Shown in pieces: positions 13,975-20,415 of a stretch of DNA of 20,415 nt. Source of the stretch: a virus; IMG/VR virus record IMGVR_UViG_3300022749_000015, positions 1 to 20,415 of that record. The stretch is one strand, 5' to 3'. Position 1 is the first letter of the stretch. Every line of letters starts with the position of its first letter. Made by a program: the position numbers and the translations under genes. Under the pieces are notes generated by a model that was given only the letters and a program-made list of their open reading frames with translations, was not told the DNA's origin and made no database searches.

Positions 13975-15069
13975 GTGCGCAAACACTATCCGCTCAACAT
14001 CAACGGCGTCGAAGATGCAGGGGAGTTGCCCTGGAAGGACGGCGATCCCGAGACCGACGTCGAAGGCTCGTATCCGGGCCAGGCGCTGTTCACCGACACG
14101 GAAGCCGAAATCCTGGCGGCGGTGGCCGCGTCGGGGCAGCCCCAGAACGGCGCCGACCTCGCGCAGATGGCGCAGGCTCTCAGCCGCGGGGTCTTCCTTG
14201 GGACCTACGGAGGCACGGCCAATGCCCTGACCGCCGGCATCCCGAACGGCGTGATCTTCCCAGCCCTGTTGCCGGGGATGCGCTTCACGGGGTTCTCGAC
14301 CGTCACCAACTCCGGCAGCGCGACCGTCGCGATCGGCGGCATTGGCAGCGCCGGAACGCCGGCCGTGGCGATCCCGCTGCTGCGGCGCGCCGGCGGGGCT
14401 CTGCAGGCCAACGACATCCCGGTCGGCCAACCCTACGACATCATCTTCGACGGAGCGGCTTTCCGCTTCCTGGGTCTCACCGCCCAGGAGGTCGGCGTCC
14501 GCAAGGTGCAGGTCCTTCTGACGCCCGGCTCCGGGACATGGACCTGCCCGGCCGGGGTGTACTTCGTCCTGGTCGAGATCTGGGGCGGAGGTGGCGGTGG
14601 CGGTGGCGGCAATGGCTCAGGACAGGCCGGCGGCGGCGGGGCGAGCGGCTCGTACTGCGCGGCTTTCGTCCCTGTCGTCCCAGGCACGACCTACAGCTAC
14701 AACATCGGCGCTGGCGGCCCCGGTGGCGCCATCGGCGCCCCGACCGGGTCGAGTGGCGGCACGACGTCGATCACTATCGGCGGCCGAACGCTGACGGCAC
14801 CAGGCGGCGGCGGAGGCTTCGGAGGCGCGTCTACTGCACTCGGCGGTAGCCCCGGTATCTCGACGGGCGGTGACGAGAACATCACCGGCAGTCAGGGCGG
14901 CAATTACTTCTCGACGACGATTGCCGGCATGGGCGGTTCTGCCCCCCGCGGCGGCGGCGGCTCTGGCTCCGGCAATGCCGGCAACCAGCCCGGCGGCGGC
15001 GCGGGCGGCGGCTCGGTCTCGCAGGCCGGCCCGCTCGGCGCCAACGGCGCCATCCGCATCACCTATTGA
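13975..15069 (+). CDS. Tail fiber protein with glycine-rich C-terminal domain
   Basis: This 364-residue protein has a GTG start at 13975 behind GGAG (13962-13965). An ATG at 13970 is in another, non-coding frame. Residues 1-70 are a polar head with DGDPETDVEGSYPGQALF, probably the baseplate-attachment part. About 70-175 are beta-rich shaft (TNSGSATVAIGGIGSAGTP). From about 175 on comes a glycine-rich domain: KVQVLLTPGSGTWTCPAGVYFVLVEIWGGG, with many G-runs and short strands, ending in NGAIRITY. Such domains form polyglycine-helix receptor-binding tips or beta sandwiches in phage adhesins. It is the first fiber gene and probably contacts the host surface. Confidence 0.78.
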   Translation: MRKHYPLNINGVEDAGELPWKDGDPETDVEGSYPGQALFTDTEAEILAAVAASGQPQNGADLAQMAQALSRGVFLGTYGGTANALTAGIPNGVIFPALLPGMRFTGFSTVTNSGSATVAIGGIGSAGTPAVAIPLLRRAGGALQANDIPVGQPYDIIFDGAAFRFLGLTAQEVGVRKVQVLLTPGSGTWTCPAGVYFVLVEIWGGGGGGGGGNGSGQAGGGGASGSYCAAFVPVVPGTTYSYNIGAGGPGGAIGAPTGSSGGTTSITIGGRTLTAPGGGGGFGGASTALGGSPGISTGGDENITGSQGGNYFSTTIAGMGGSAPRGGGGSGSGNAGNQPGGGAGGGSVSQAGPLGANGAIRITY

Positions 15070-15078
15070 GGTCGACCG

Positions 15079-15591
15079 ATGCTGACTTTTGCTCTCGTGC
15101 TCGGCAGCGAGCCGCGCGTGTATCAGGTGGCGCCTGGAGTCGGGGACGAGCGGACCGAGGAGCCGTTCACCGTCGCCGAGCCGTACCGCTGGGTGCCCTG
15201 TCCGGAAGGCACGACCGAGTTCCACACCTTTGACGGCCAGGAGAGCTTCTCTGCCCCCATGGCGGCGCCGACGCCCCCGCCCGACATCTCGGACCGCCAG
15301 TTCGCGGCTGGCCTCTGGGAGGACGGCATCATCACCTACGCGGACTTCCTCGACTTCATTGGTCCAGGCAAGATCCCGGCACCGATGCAGGCCATCGTCG
15401 ACACCCTGGCAGACGATGACACCGGCCAGCCCACGCCGCGCAAAATGGCCGTCGGATTCCTGACCGGGTCGAAGACCTACGAGTTCGCCCACCCGCTGGT
15501 CGAGGAGTTCCGGCAGGCGATGGCAGCTCAGGACAAGAAGTGGACGCCCGACTTCCTCCGTCAGCAGTGGCTGACCTGGGCGACGCTGTAG
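15079..15591 (+). CDS. Fiber-associated protein of unknown function (possible fiber chaperone)
   Basis: This 170-residue protein starts at ATG 15079, ten bases after the fiber stop with GAGG upstream. Residues 1-65 are a small beta domain (FALVLGSEPRVYQVAP). Residues 70-125 hold PDISDRQFAAGLWEDGIITYADFLDFIGPGKIP, a pattern (ISDRQF, G-IT, P) seen in small proteins next to phage fibers. The end has YEFAHPLVEEFRQAM and a tryptophan-rich tail. Position right after the fiber suggests a fiber assembly factor or an attached subunit. I cannot assign it to a named family. Confidence 0.55.
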   Translation: MLTFALVLGSEPRVYQVAPGVGDERTEEPFTVAEPYRWVPCPEGTTEFHTFDGQESFSAPMAAPTPPPDISDRQFAAGLWEDGIITYADFLDFIGPGKIPAPMQAIVDTLADDDTGQPTPRKMAVGFLTGSKTYEFAHPLVEEFRQAMAAQDKKWTPDFLRQQWLTWATL

Positions 15592-15600
15592 GCCCGAGCC

Positions 15601-15972
15601 ATGACGACGACGCCCGATCCCGCGCAGGTCGCCATCAGCCGGTACGTCGGCTACGCGTGGCGCGTGCCCGCCCAGATGACCGCTCTGGACGGGACTCCGC
15701 TCGACATCTCGACGTGGACGATCGGCGGCGACCTGTACGTGCCGGGGCAGCTGGCGCCGTCGCCGATCAGCGCGCGCATGGTCGACGTGCCGAACGCCAA
15801 GTTCGAGTTCTACCTGACTCCGGATCAGACCAAGGGCATCAAGCCTCAGAGCCGGGATGCGACCGGCTACCCCTGCCGGATCATGGTGACCTACACCGAT
15901 GCCGGCGGCGAGACCTACCCCTATGGGCTGATCTACATCCTGCCGCTCGATCCGCGGACCTTCGTGCCATGA
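15601..15972 (+). CDS. Hypothetical fiber-region protein (BppU N-terminal-like pattern)
   Basis: This 123-residue protein starts at ATG 15601, nine bases after the previous stop. The pattern W-VPAQMTALDGTPLDISTWTIGGDLYVPG, a middle FYLTPDQTKGIKP and a final YGLIYILPLDPRTF resembles the beta-sandwich N-terminal domain of BppU-type baseplate attachment proteins. If so, it could anchor fibers. Its stop overlaps the next ATG by four bases (ATGA). Function is inferred. Confidence 0.5.
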   Translation: MTTTPDPAQVAISRYVGYAWRVPAQMTALDGTPLDISTWTIGGDLYVPGQLAPSPISARMVDVPNAKFEFYLTPDQTKGIKPQSRDATGYPCRIMVTYTDAGGETYPYGLIYILPLDPRTFVP

Positions 15973-16628
15973 GCCGCGTCGTGGGTCTGCTCCGGTCCGA
16001 GGATCCGGTCGCGCTGCGCTTGAACGAGCAACCGCCCGTCGTCCTACGCGTGGTGGATCAGCCGACGCGCCTCGCGCTGACGCCGGCGCCCTCGACGCTC
16101 TTGGTGACGGATCAGCAGGGCCCGCCCGGACCGGCGGGCCCTCGCGGTGCGCCGGGGGACTACGGCTCGATCCGCTACGACGAGGTGACCGCCAACACGA
16201 TCACGCTCCTCCCAGGCCAAACGAAGCCTCTGTTCCTCGCCGCCCCGGTGATGATGACCAACAGCCTGCGAGGGCCGTTCGCCGATTTTCAGTTTCTGGA
16301 TGAGGACGGGAAGACGATCCATGCTCGCGCGAGCGGCGACAGCTATCTGCTTCGCGCCCGCATGTCAGTCGTCGCCTCGCAGGCGAGCGGGTCGTTCACC
16401 ACCGACCTCTCCGTGATCGGCAGCACGTCGGCCAACGCCGGACCATCTTCCACGCGCCCGCGCAGCCTGCTCAAGCCGGCGGGCACGCCCGACCTGGTCG
16501 ACGAGCTGTTCCAGGTCTTCCCTGGAGCCGGCTTCGCCGCGAACGGCGCGCTGCTCATGCTGTCCGCGTCGGTGCCGGTCGTGGTGACCCCGCAGACTAT
16601 CTTCGTGACGCCGATCGAGGCGGCCTGA
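15969..16628 (+). CDS. Fiber protein with short collagen-like segment
   Basis: The start is ATG 15969, overlapping the previous stop (ATGA); an open frame continues upstream but lies in another gene. Of 219 residues, 1-48 are beta-strand-like with VALRLNEQPPVVLRVVDQP. Residues 51-66 form five Gly-X-Y triplets (GPPGPAGPRGAPGDYG), a collagen-like trimer. Residues 68-219 form a beta-rich end (TITLLPGQTKPLFLAAPVMM). Collagen-like segments are common in phage fibers. The codons make a perfect 9-base inverted repeat at 16118-16141. Confidence 0.6.
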   Translation: MSRVVGLLRSEDPVALRLNEQPPVVLRVVDQPTRLALTPAPSTLLVTDQQGPPGPAGPRGAPGDYGSIRYDEVTANTITLLPGQTKPLFLAAPVMMTNSLRGPFADFQFLDEDGKTIHARASGDSYLLRARMSVVASQASGSFTTDLSVIGSTSANAGPSSTRPRSLLKPAGTPDLVDELFQVFPGAGFAANGALLMLSASVPVVVTPQTIFVTPIEAA

Positions 16629-17221
16629 TGCCCGTCGTCTTCTTCGACACGAACGCCCTGTACATCCAGGGCTACCGGGACTCGTTCACGGCTGGCAGCC
16701 TGACGGCAGACTTCACAGGGATCGGCGTCGGCATCCGCGTCCTTCACGGGTCCGATTACCTCGTGAACGACGTGTGGACGAACTACACGCGGCTCGACGG
16801 CAGCGCCTTCGCTTCGCCCGACGAGTTGATGGCCTACCTGCTGAGCGAGTTCTCGAAGCGTCGGCTGATTAGCATCCTCTCCGACCCCTATGTGGCGGCG
16901 GCGGACCTCGGCGGCCACCGCGTAGTGTGCGCTGTCCCAGGCGGCGTCGGTCTCGCCTCGAGCGACGATGCGGATCGTGCCTGCGCGGTGATCGGCCTGA
17001 CGACCGCTGCGGCCGTAGCGGGAGCCGCCGTTCCGGTGGTGACCTATGGCCCGGTGATCGAGCCCTCGTGGTCCTTCGCGCTCGGGCCTGTCTTCCTGGG
17101 GCTCGACGGGCTCCTGACCCAGGATCCGCCTGCAACCGGCTGCGTCCTCCGGATCGGCCGGGCCACGGCGCCCACCGTCCTCCTCGTCGACCTCGACGAA
17201 CCGTACTTCCTCGCAGCGTAG
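16628..17221 (+). CDS. Fiber-region protein with capsid-cement-like C-terminal domain
   Basis: This 197-residue protein starts at ATG 16628, sharing one base with the previous stop. Residues 1-75 (VFFDTNALYIQGYRDSFTAG) are of unknown type. From about residue 100, ACAVIGLTTAAAVAGAAVPVVTYGPV, then W-FALG-VFLGLDGLLTQDPPATGCVLRIGRATA-TVLLVDL, gives the strand order of cement-type domains (V-V-G-V, G-VFL, LTQ-PP-G, IGRA). The same pattern appears in the next gene and in the DUF2190 protein at 174-509. It probably decorates fibers; function is unproven. Confidence 0.52.
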   Translation: MPVVFFDTNALYIQGYRDSFTAGSLTADFTGIGVGIRVLHGSDYLVNDVWTNYTRLDGSAFASPDELMAYLLSEFSKRRLISILSDPYVAAADLGGHRVVCAVPGGVGLASSDDADRACAVIGLTTAAAVAGAAVPVVTYGPVIEPSWSFALGPVFLGLDGLLTQDPPATGCVLRIGRATAPTVLLVDLDEPYFLAA

Positions 17222-17230
17222 GAGCCGCAC

Positions 17231-17746
17231 ATGGCCGCAAAGACGTTCGCCCGCCGGGTTGCCGGTGTCTGGCGCGAGATCCTCGGAACCGTCGTCTCGG
17301 CCGGCGCGGCCAATGCGGGCGACATTCCGGCTCTGGACGACACCGGCCACTTGGACCCGTCGGTGATGCCGGTCGCCTATGGCGCCGACGTGAAGGTGCT
17401 TCCAGCCACCGAAGCGCTCTCGGCCGGCAACCTCGTTTCGCTCTGGAATAGCAGCGGCACGGCATCCGTGCGCAAGGCCGATGCGACCGCAGAGGGCAAG
17501 CCCTGCCACGGCTTCGTGCTCGATTCCGTCGCGTCCGGCGCGCAGGTGACCGTCTACTTCGGTCGCAAGATCACCGGGCTGTCCGGCATCATCCCTGGCC
17601 AGCGGTACTACCTCGACACCACGGCCGGCGGCTTCACCGCGACGCCGATCAGCGGCGCAGGCAAGATCGACCAGTTCATCGGTGAGGGGATCTCCACCAC
17701 AGAGATCGGCTTCGAGCCCGACGACTACGTGGTGAAGGCGGCCTGA
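17231..17746 (+). CDS. Fiber-region protein, cement-like beta domain
   Basis: This 171-residue protein starts at ATG 17231 behind GGAG at 17221-17224. The first 60 residues (FARRVAGVWREILGTVVSAGAANAGDIPALDDTGHLDP) resemble linker regions found in tail fibers. The rest, VTVYFGRKITGLSGIIPGQRYYLDTTAGGFTATPISGAGKIDQFIGEGIS, has G-RYYLD-TAGG-TATP and QFIG matching cement-type proteins. It probably acts in a multi-part fiber. No closer family is recognised. Confidence 0.52.
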   Translation: MAAKTFARRVAGVWREILGTVVSAGAANAGDIPALDDTGHLDPSVMPVAYGADVKVLPATEALSAGNLVSLWNSSGTASVRKADATAEGKPCHGFVLDSVASGAQVTVYFGRKITGLSGIIPGQRYYLDTTAGGFTATPISGAGKIDQFIGEGISTTEIGFEPDDYVVKAA

Positions 17747-17747
17747 G

Positions 17748-18131
17748 GTGACCCAGCGCCGGCCGATCTATCGAGCCGGGGGCACGTACCGGGAGATCCC
17801 GGTCGGCGACAAGCCTATCGGCTCCTGGGCTAAAGCGATCACCGTGCCGGTGGGCGGCGTGTTCTCGCAGGACATCCCGGCCGGCATCTTCGCCGCCCTG
17901 CCGGTCATCCGCCATACTGTCCAGGCCGCGGGCACTCGCGACTACGTCGTGCGCCTGACAGGGGTGACGCTGAACGCCACCACGAAGGTCATTACGGTCG
18001 CCGGCATCGTTCGCGAGTCCCGCACCATGCCGGCGGTGATCTCGCTGCTGAGCAGCCTCGCGAACTACGACCCGTTCCAGCCGGCCTCGACCGCACTGAC
18101 GCTGCACCTCTCCGCCGAAGAGAGCGATTGA
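17748..18131 (+). CDS. Hypothetical fiber-region protein
   Basis: This 127-residue protein has a GTG start at 17748, one base after the previous stop. It is beta-rich: GGTYREIPVGDKP near the start, VPVGGVFSQDIPAG, and VRLTGVTLNATTKVITVAGIV with alternating strand character. It shows no signal peptide, membrane segment or catalytic motif. Tight packing on both sides supports co-translation with the fiber genes. Its role is unknown. Confidence 0.5.
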   Translation: MTQRRPIYRAGGTYREIPVGDKPIGSWAKAITVPVGGVFSQDIPAGIFAALPVIRHTVQAAGTRDYVVRLTGVTLNATTKVITVAGIVRESRTMPAVISLLSSLANYDPFQPASTALTLHLSAEESD

Positions 18132-18175
18132 TGCTCCTACCCGACGGCACCGCCAGTCCCGCGAAAGGACCCGCC

Positions 18176-18604
18176 ATGTCCGATACAGCGACGGTCGCCG
18201 TCGAGGTGACCGACAATCGCTATCTGACGCTCGTCCATCAGCCCGACGGGATCGGCTTCAGCGCTGATGGCACCGCGGTTTGGCCAGCCGACCAGTTCAC
18301 CTTCAAACGGATCCTAGACGGTAGCATTCGCCTGAGCGGTGGCGGGACGCCGCTCCCGCCGCCCACACCCGTGCTTGCCGGCGACGTGATCAGCATGCGG
18401 CGGTCCGGCCTGCAGAGCACGTTCAGCGTAGCCGACCTGCTCGCGTTCTTCAGTGTCTTCGTGACGCTGCCGCGCAACCCGCTGCCGGCCGACATCCCCG
18501 CCGGCACAGCCCGCATCGTCAAGAACACCACCACCGGCCGCCTGAGCCTCTGGGCCAACGACGGCGGTGCGATGGTCGACCTTCTCACGCTTGCCACATC
18601 CTGA
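18176..18604 (+). CDS. Fiber-region protein containing a second DUF2635-like motif
   Basis: This 142-residue protein starts at ATG 18176 with AAAGGA at 18164-18169; earlier in-frame starts (TTG 18128, ATG 18131) lack a good site. Residues 20-50 read LVHQPDG--FSADGTAVW, then DQFTFKRILDG, clearly related to LVHPLDG--AADGGLW, DQFTFKRLRDG of the DUF2635 gene at 1475-1747. The following part has LPPPTPVLAGDVISMRRSG. The end (AGTARIVKNTTTGRLSLWANDGG) is a common ending for phage fiber proteins. It may be a DUF2635 head joined to a fiber end. Its role is unknown. Confidence 0.58.
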   Translation: MSDTATVAVEVTDNRYLTLVHQPDGIGFSADGTAVWPADQFTFKRILDGSIRLSGGGTPLPPPTPVLAGDVISMRRSGLQSTFSVADLLAFFSVFVTLPRNPLPADIPAGTARIVKNTTTGRLSLWANDGGAMVDLLTLATS

Positions 18605-18616
18605 CGGGGAGCACCC

Positions 18617-19030
18617 ATGATCCGCCTCGCAACCGCGGCTCTGGTCGCGCTCATCTGTCTTGCCGCGCCGCTCGAACTTGCCTCGCCCGTCACGGCCCAG
18701 GTCGCCGTCAACGGCCCTCTCAGCGTCAAGCGCGCCGGCTCGACCGGTACGGACTACTCCGCCAACGCGGCCACGGTGCCGATCGCGGGCTACATGCTGC
18801 TCCAGACGATCCCGGCCACGCCTGGCCGCGCCTACGTCGAGGTGCAGAACCAGTCGGCCAACACGATCCAGGTCGTGCGTGACGACGGCAACGGCGGCAA
18901 CCTGACCTCGATCCTGCTCACGGGCGTGGGCGCTGGCCAGCAAGGCGCGGGCACGTCGTCCGACACGTTCAAGGGCCGCCTGCGGATCTACGGGCCGGCC
19001 GGATCCCAGATCGCAGCCTATCAGGACTGA
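18617..19030 (+). CDS. Exported beta-rich protein of the fiber region
   Basis: This 137-residue protein starts at ATG 18617 with GGGGAG upstream. The N-terminus is a Sec signal peptide: MIRLATAALVALICLAAP, hydrophobic core, predicted cleavage after VTA near residue 27. The mature part (VNGPLSVKRAG, YVEVQNQSANTIQVVRDDGNG, RLRIYGPAGSQIAAYQD) is a small beta sandwich without cysteines. Virion fibers are assembled in the cytoplasm, so an export signal is unexpected. It may be a surface protein, or the segment may be kept as a membrane or assembly tag. Confidence 0.58.
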   Translation: MIRLATAALVALICLAAPLELASPVTAQVAVNGPLSVKRAGSTGTDYSANAATVPIAGYMLLQTIPATPGRAYVEVQNQSANTIQVVRDDGNGGNLTSILLTGVGAGQQGAGTSSDTFKGRLRIYGPAGSQIAAYQD

Positions 19031-19031
19031 T

Positions 19032-19062
19032 CGCCGGCCGCTGCGCGCCTGAGCGCCGGCCG
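19032..19062. repeat. Short direct repeat between two signal-peptide genes
   Basis: CGCCGGCCG occurs at 19032-19040 and 19054-19062, and the intervening bases allow a small stem (CGCT with AGCG). It lies within the 111-base gap 19031-19141, which holds no gene. With such GC content this may be chance. Confidence 0.25.
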
Positions 19063-19141
19063 AGCCCACCCCGCCAATCCGCCTGAGATCGCCCGCGCGC
19101 TCTGCGCCGCCGGGATCTCCCGCCATGCCTGAGGCCTCCCG

Positions 19142-20415
19142 ATGAAGCTCCTGCGTTCCCTCGCGGTGCTCCTGTGCCTGATGCCGTCGTTGGCGATGGC
19201 CGCGGGGGCGAGTTTACCGCCATTCACGGTCAACTCGCCCGTCGTCATCAACACCATCCCGACCACGCTCGGAGCTGCCGTCGGACGCCTCCAGGCAAAG
19301 GACGTGACCCAGCGCGCGCCCTTGGCGACCGACGATTGGTCGGCGGGCTACTATGCGGCGGGTTCCGTTTCCGATGTCGGCACGACAGCGCTCGGTAGCG
19401 GGTACACGACCGCGACCGCGGCCTTCTCTGCCTCAGGCAATACCTGTTCGGTGGTCGGCACGCTTCAGCCGGTCGTCTACAACGGCCAAGTCATCGCGAT
19501 CCGGCAGAAGACGCCCTCGACAGGCTGCTCGGTCGGTAACGTCCCGCCGACCATCGTCATCTCGGGTGACGGCACAGGGGCGGCAGCAACCGCGAAGATC
19601 GCCCCTGTCGGCGCCGGCTGGATCGACCAGAACGGCGCTGTCTACCGCATGTTGCGGGACACCCCCGGCGCCGCGATGTGGCAGCGCCAGTTCCTGTCGG
19701 CGAACGCGCGCGCGGCCGATGTGGCGACCGGTGCCGCCTTCGCGTGCGGCGAGGATCTGCTTCGGGCGGGCTACACGGGCGCCGCCTTCAACGCCGCCCG
19801 CGTCGATGGCACGGCGGCCAAGGATATCGGCTTCGTCGGCGGCTCGCTCGACTATGGGAGCCTCGACGCCTACGCGGCCGGCAAGGCGACGGGCGTCGCC
19901 ACCTGCTACGATCAGGTCGGAGCGAACAACGCGGTCGGGCAGAGCGGCGTCGGCACGCTGATCGCCATGACGGCGAAGGCGGTCGGGACCGGGTACGCCT
20001 CGGCGCCGACCGTGGCCTTCTCGGGCTCCTGCACAACGCTTCCGACCGCGACTGCGACCGTGAGCGGCGGCGGCGTGACGGGCTACTCCATCACGGGAGC
20101 CGGTGCCGGCTGCACGACCGTGCCGACCGCGACGCTCTCGGGCGGGGGCGGGTCCGGCGCGACCTTCACCCTTCAGGTCGGTTCCCAGCCGCAGCTCCCG
20201 CCCATTCCCGTCGTGGGGAACGGCCGCGGGATGGTGTTCGATAACGTCGTGGAGGTGAACAGCCTCGGCGGTAACTATCGCACCGCCAACCCGGGGGTCA
20301 TGAAGTTCCGGCAGGGGCTGACGATCCCTTCCGGACTGGTGCTGAACACGCAGGCGCAGACCGTGATCGTGCTCGCCGCGATGGGCCAGTCCCAGAAGGA
20401 TGCGCCACTCGTCGA
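19142..20415 (+). CDS. Large tail fiber or surface protein with AbfB-like module (partial, runs off the window)
   Basis: The frame is open from ATG 19142 to the window end (424 codons) behind GAGG at 19131-19134. Residues 1-20 look like a signal peptide (MKLLRSLAVLLCLMPSLAMA). A G-GY-TAT-AFSASG repeat domain with two cysteines spans about 75-160. Residues 200-258 resemble the start of the arabinofuranosidase-B catalytic fold used in many phage fibers: CGEDLLRAGYTGAAFNAARV, DIGFVGGSLD, YDQ at 256-258. About 268-347 is a second repeat domain (GTGYASAPTVAFSG, SITGAGAGCTTVPTATLSGGG). The module resumes with SQPQLPP at 348. It probably binds or cleaves a surface polysaccharide; activity is unproven. 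Confidence 0.7.
   Translation, partial: MKLLRSLAVLLCLMPSLAMAAGASLPPFTVNSPVVINTIPTTLGAAVGRLQAKDVTQRAPLATDDWSAGYYAAGSVSDVGTTALGSGYTTATAAFSASGNTCSVVGTLQPVVYNGQVIAIRQKTPSTGCSVGNVPPTIVISGDGTGAAATAKIAPVGAGWIDQNGAVYRMLRDTPGAAMWQRQFLSANARAADVATGAAFACGEDLLRAGYTGAAFNAARVDGTAAKDIGFVGGSLDYGSLDAYAAGKATGVATCYDQVGANNAVGQSGVGTLIAMTAKAVGTGYASAPTVAFSGSCTTLPTATATVSGGGVTGYSITGAGAGCTTVPTATLSGGGGSGATFTLQVGSQPQLPPIPVVGNGRGMVFDNVVEVNSLGGNYRTANPGVMKFRQGLTIPSGLVLNTQAQTVIVLAAMGQSQKDAPLV

Larger units (their letters stand above)
1..20415 (+). mobile_element. Late structural region of a Mu-like contractile-tailed phage or prophage (partial)
   Basis: Gene order and protein families match the Mu tail and baseplate module: sheath, tube, frameshifted chaperone, tape measure, gpN, gpP, gp45, gp46, gp47, gp48, then fibers. 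Both ends are inside phage genes, so the element continues on either side and no attachment site or boundary is visible. The connector genes at 514-1442 do not look like Mu gp36/gp37, which suggests a mosaic head-tail junction. Whether this is a live phage, an intact prophage or a remnant cannot be decided from the window. Apart from the in-frame stop at 8536, all structural frames are open. Confidence 0.93.

Noticed and set aside
13970-14230. ATG at 13970 as start of the fiber gene
   Set aside because: It opens a different frame with arginine- and serine-rich shadow composition. The GTG at 13975 gives the clear fiber protein.
16343-17509. Minus-strand open frame (388 codons) opposite the fiber genes
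   Set aside because: It has shadow-type composition, and the plus strand has tightly packed genes with overlapping starts and stops.
13975-20415. Diversity-generating retroelement acting on fiber genes
   Set aside because: No reverse transcriptase, no template/variable repeat pair and no lectin-type target domain were seen.
1-20415. CRISPR array, insertion sequence or attachment site
   Set aside because: No regularly spaced repeats, no transposase and no terminal inverted repeats. Neither window end shows a phage-host boundary.

Overview
The window is a late (virion structural) gene cluster of a contractile-tailed phage or prophage from a GC-rich bacterium. The tail genes follow the order of phage Mu: DUF2635, sheath, tube, tail chaperone with frameshift, tape measure, circularization protein (gpN), gpP hub, gp45, gp46, gp47, gp48, fibers. 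Third-position G/C codons, GTG starts and fiber features suggest an alphaproteobacterial host, plausibly Methylobacterium-like; the host is an inference. No integrase, transposase, repressor, terminase, portal, lysis gene, tRNA or CRISPR array is visible, so only part of the element is present.

Layout. Bases 1-1747 hold the end of the head module and the connector: a probable major capsid C-terminus, a DUF2190-type capsid cement protein, two head-tail connector or tail-terminator candidates and a DUF2635 protein. Bases 1754-6678 hold the sheath, the tube, a tail assembly chaperone with a predicted -1 frameshift fusion, and an 853-residue tape measure protein with a cell-wall-hydrolase-like domain near its C-terminus. 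Bases 6675-8003 interrupt the Mu order. They carry a small exported protein on the minus strand, a 300-base gene-free stretch with repeats and four predicted hairpins, and a Rha-family regulator. This looks like a moron cassette. Bases 8020-13892 return to the baseplate genes. The gpN-type protein is split by a single in-frame TGA followed at once by ATG.

Bases 13975-20415 are a long fiber and host-recognition region of at least nine small, tightly packed genes. They include a glycine-rich fiber, a collagen-like protein, two proteins resembling capsid cement domains, a second copy of the DUF2635-like motif, and two successive genes with apparent Sec signal peptides. The last gene runs off the window and has an arabinofuranosidase-B-like module that seems to be interrupted by a repeat domain.

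Nearly all genes are on the plus strand with overlaps of 1-4 bases or short gaps, as expected for one late operon. The virion genes build a capsid-connector-sheath-baseplate-fiber particle. The exported protein and Rha are the only genes that look regulatory or host-modifying. The best candidates for something new are the structured intergenic region with its moron genes, the split gpN, and the signal-peptide-bearing fiber genes.
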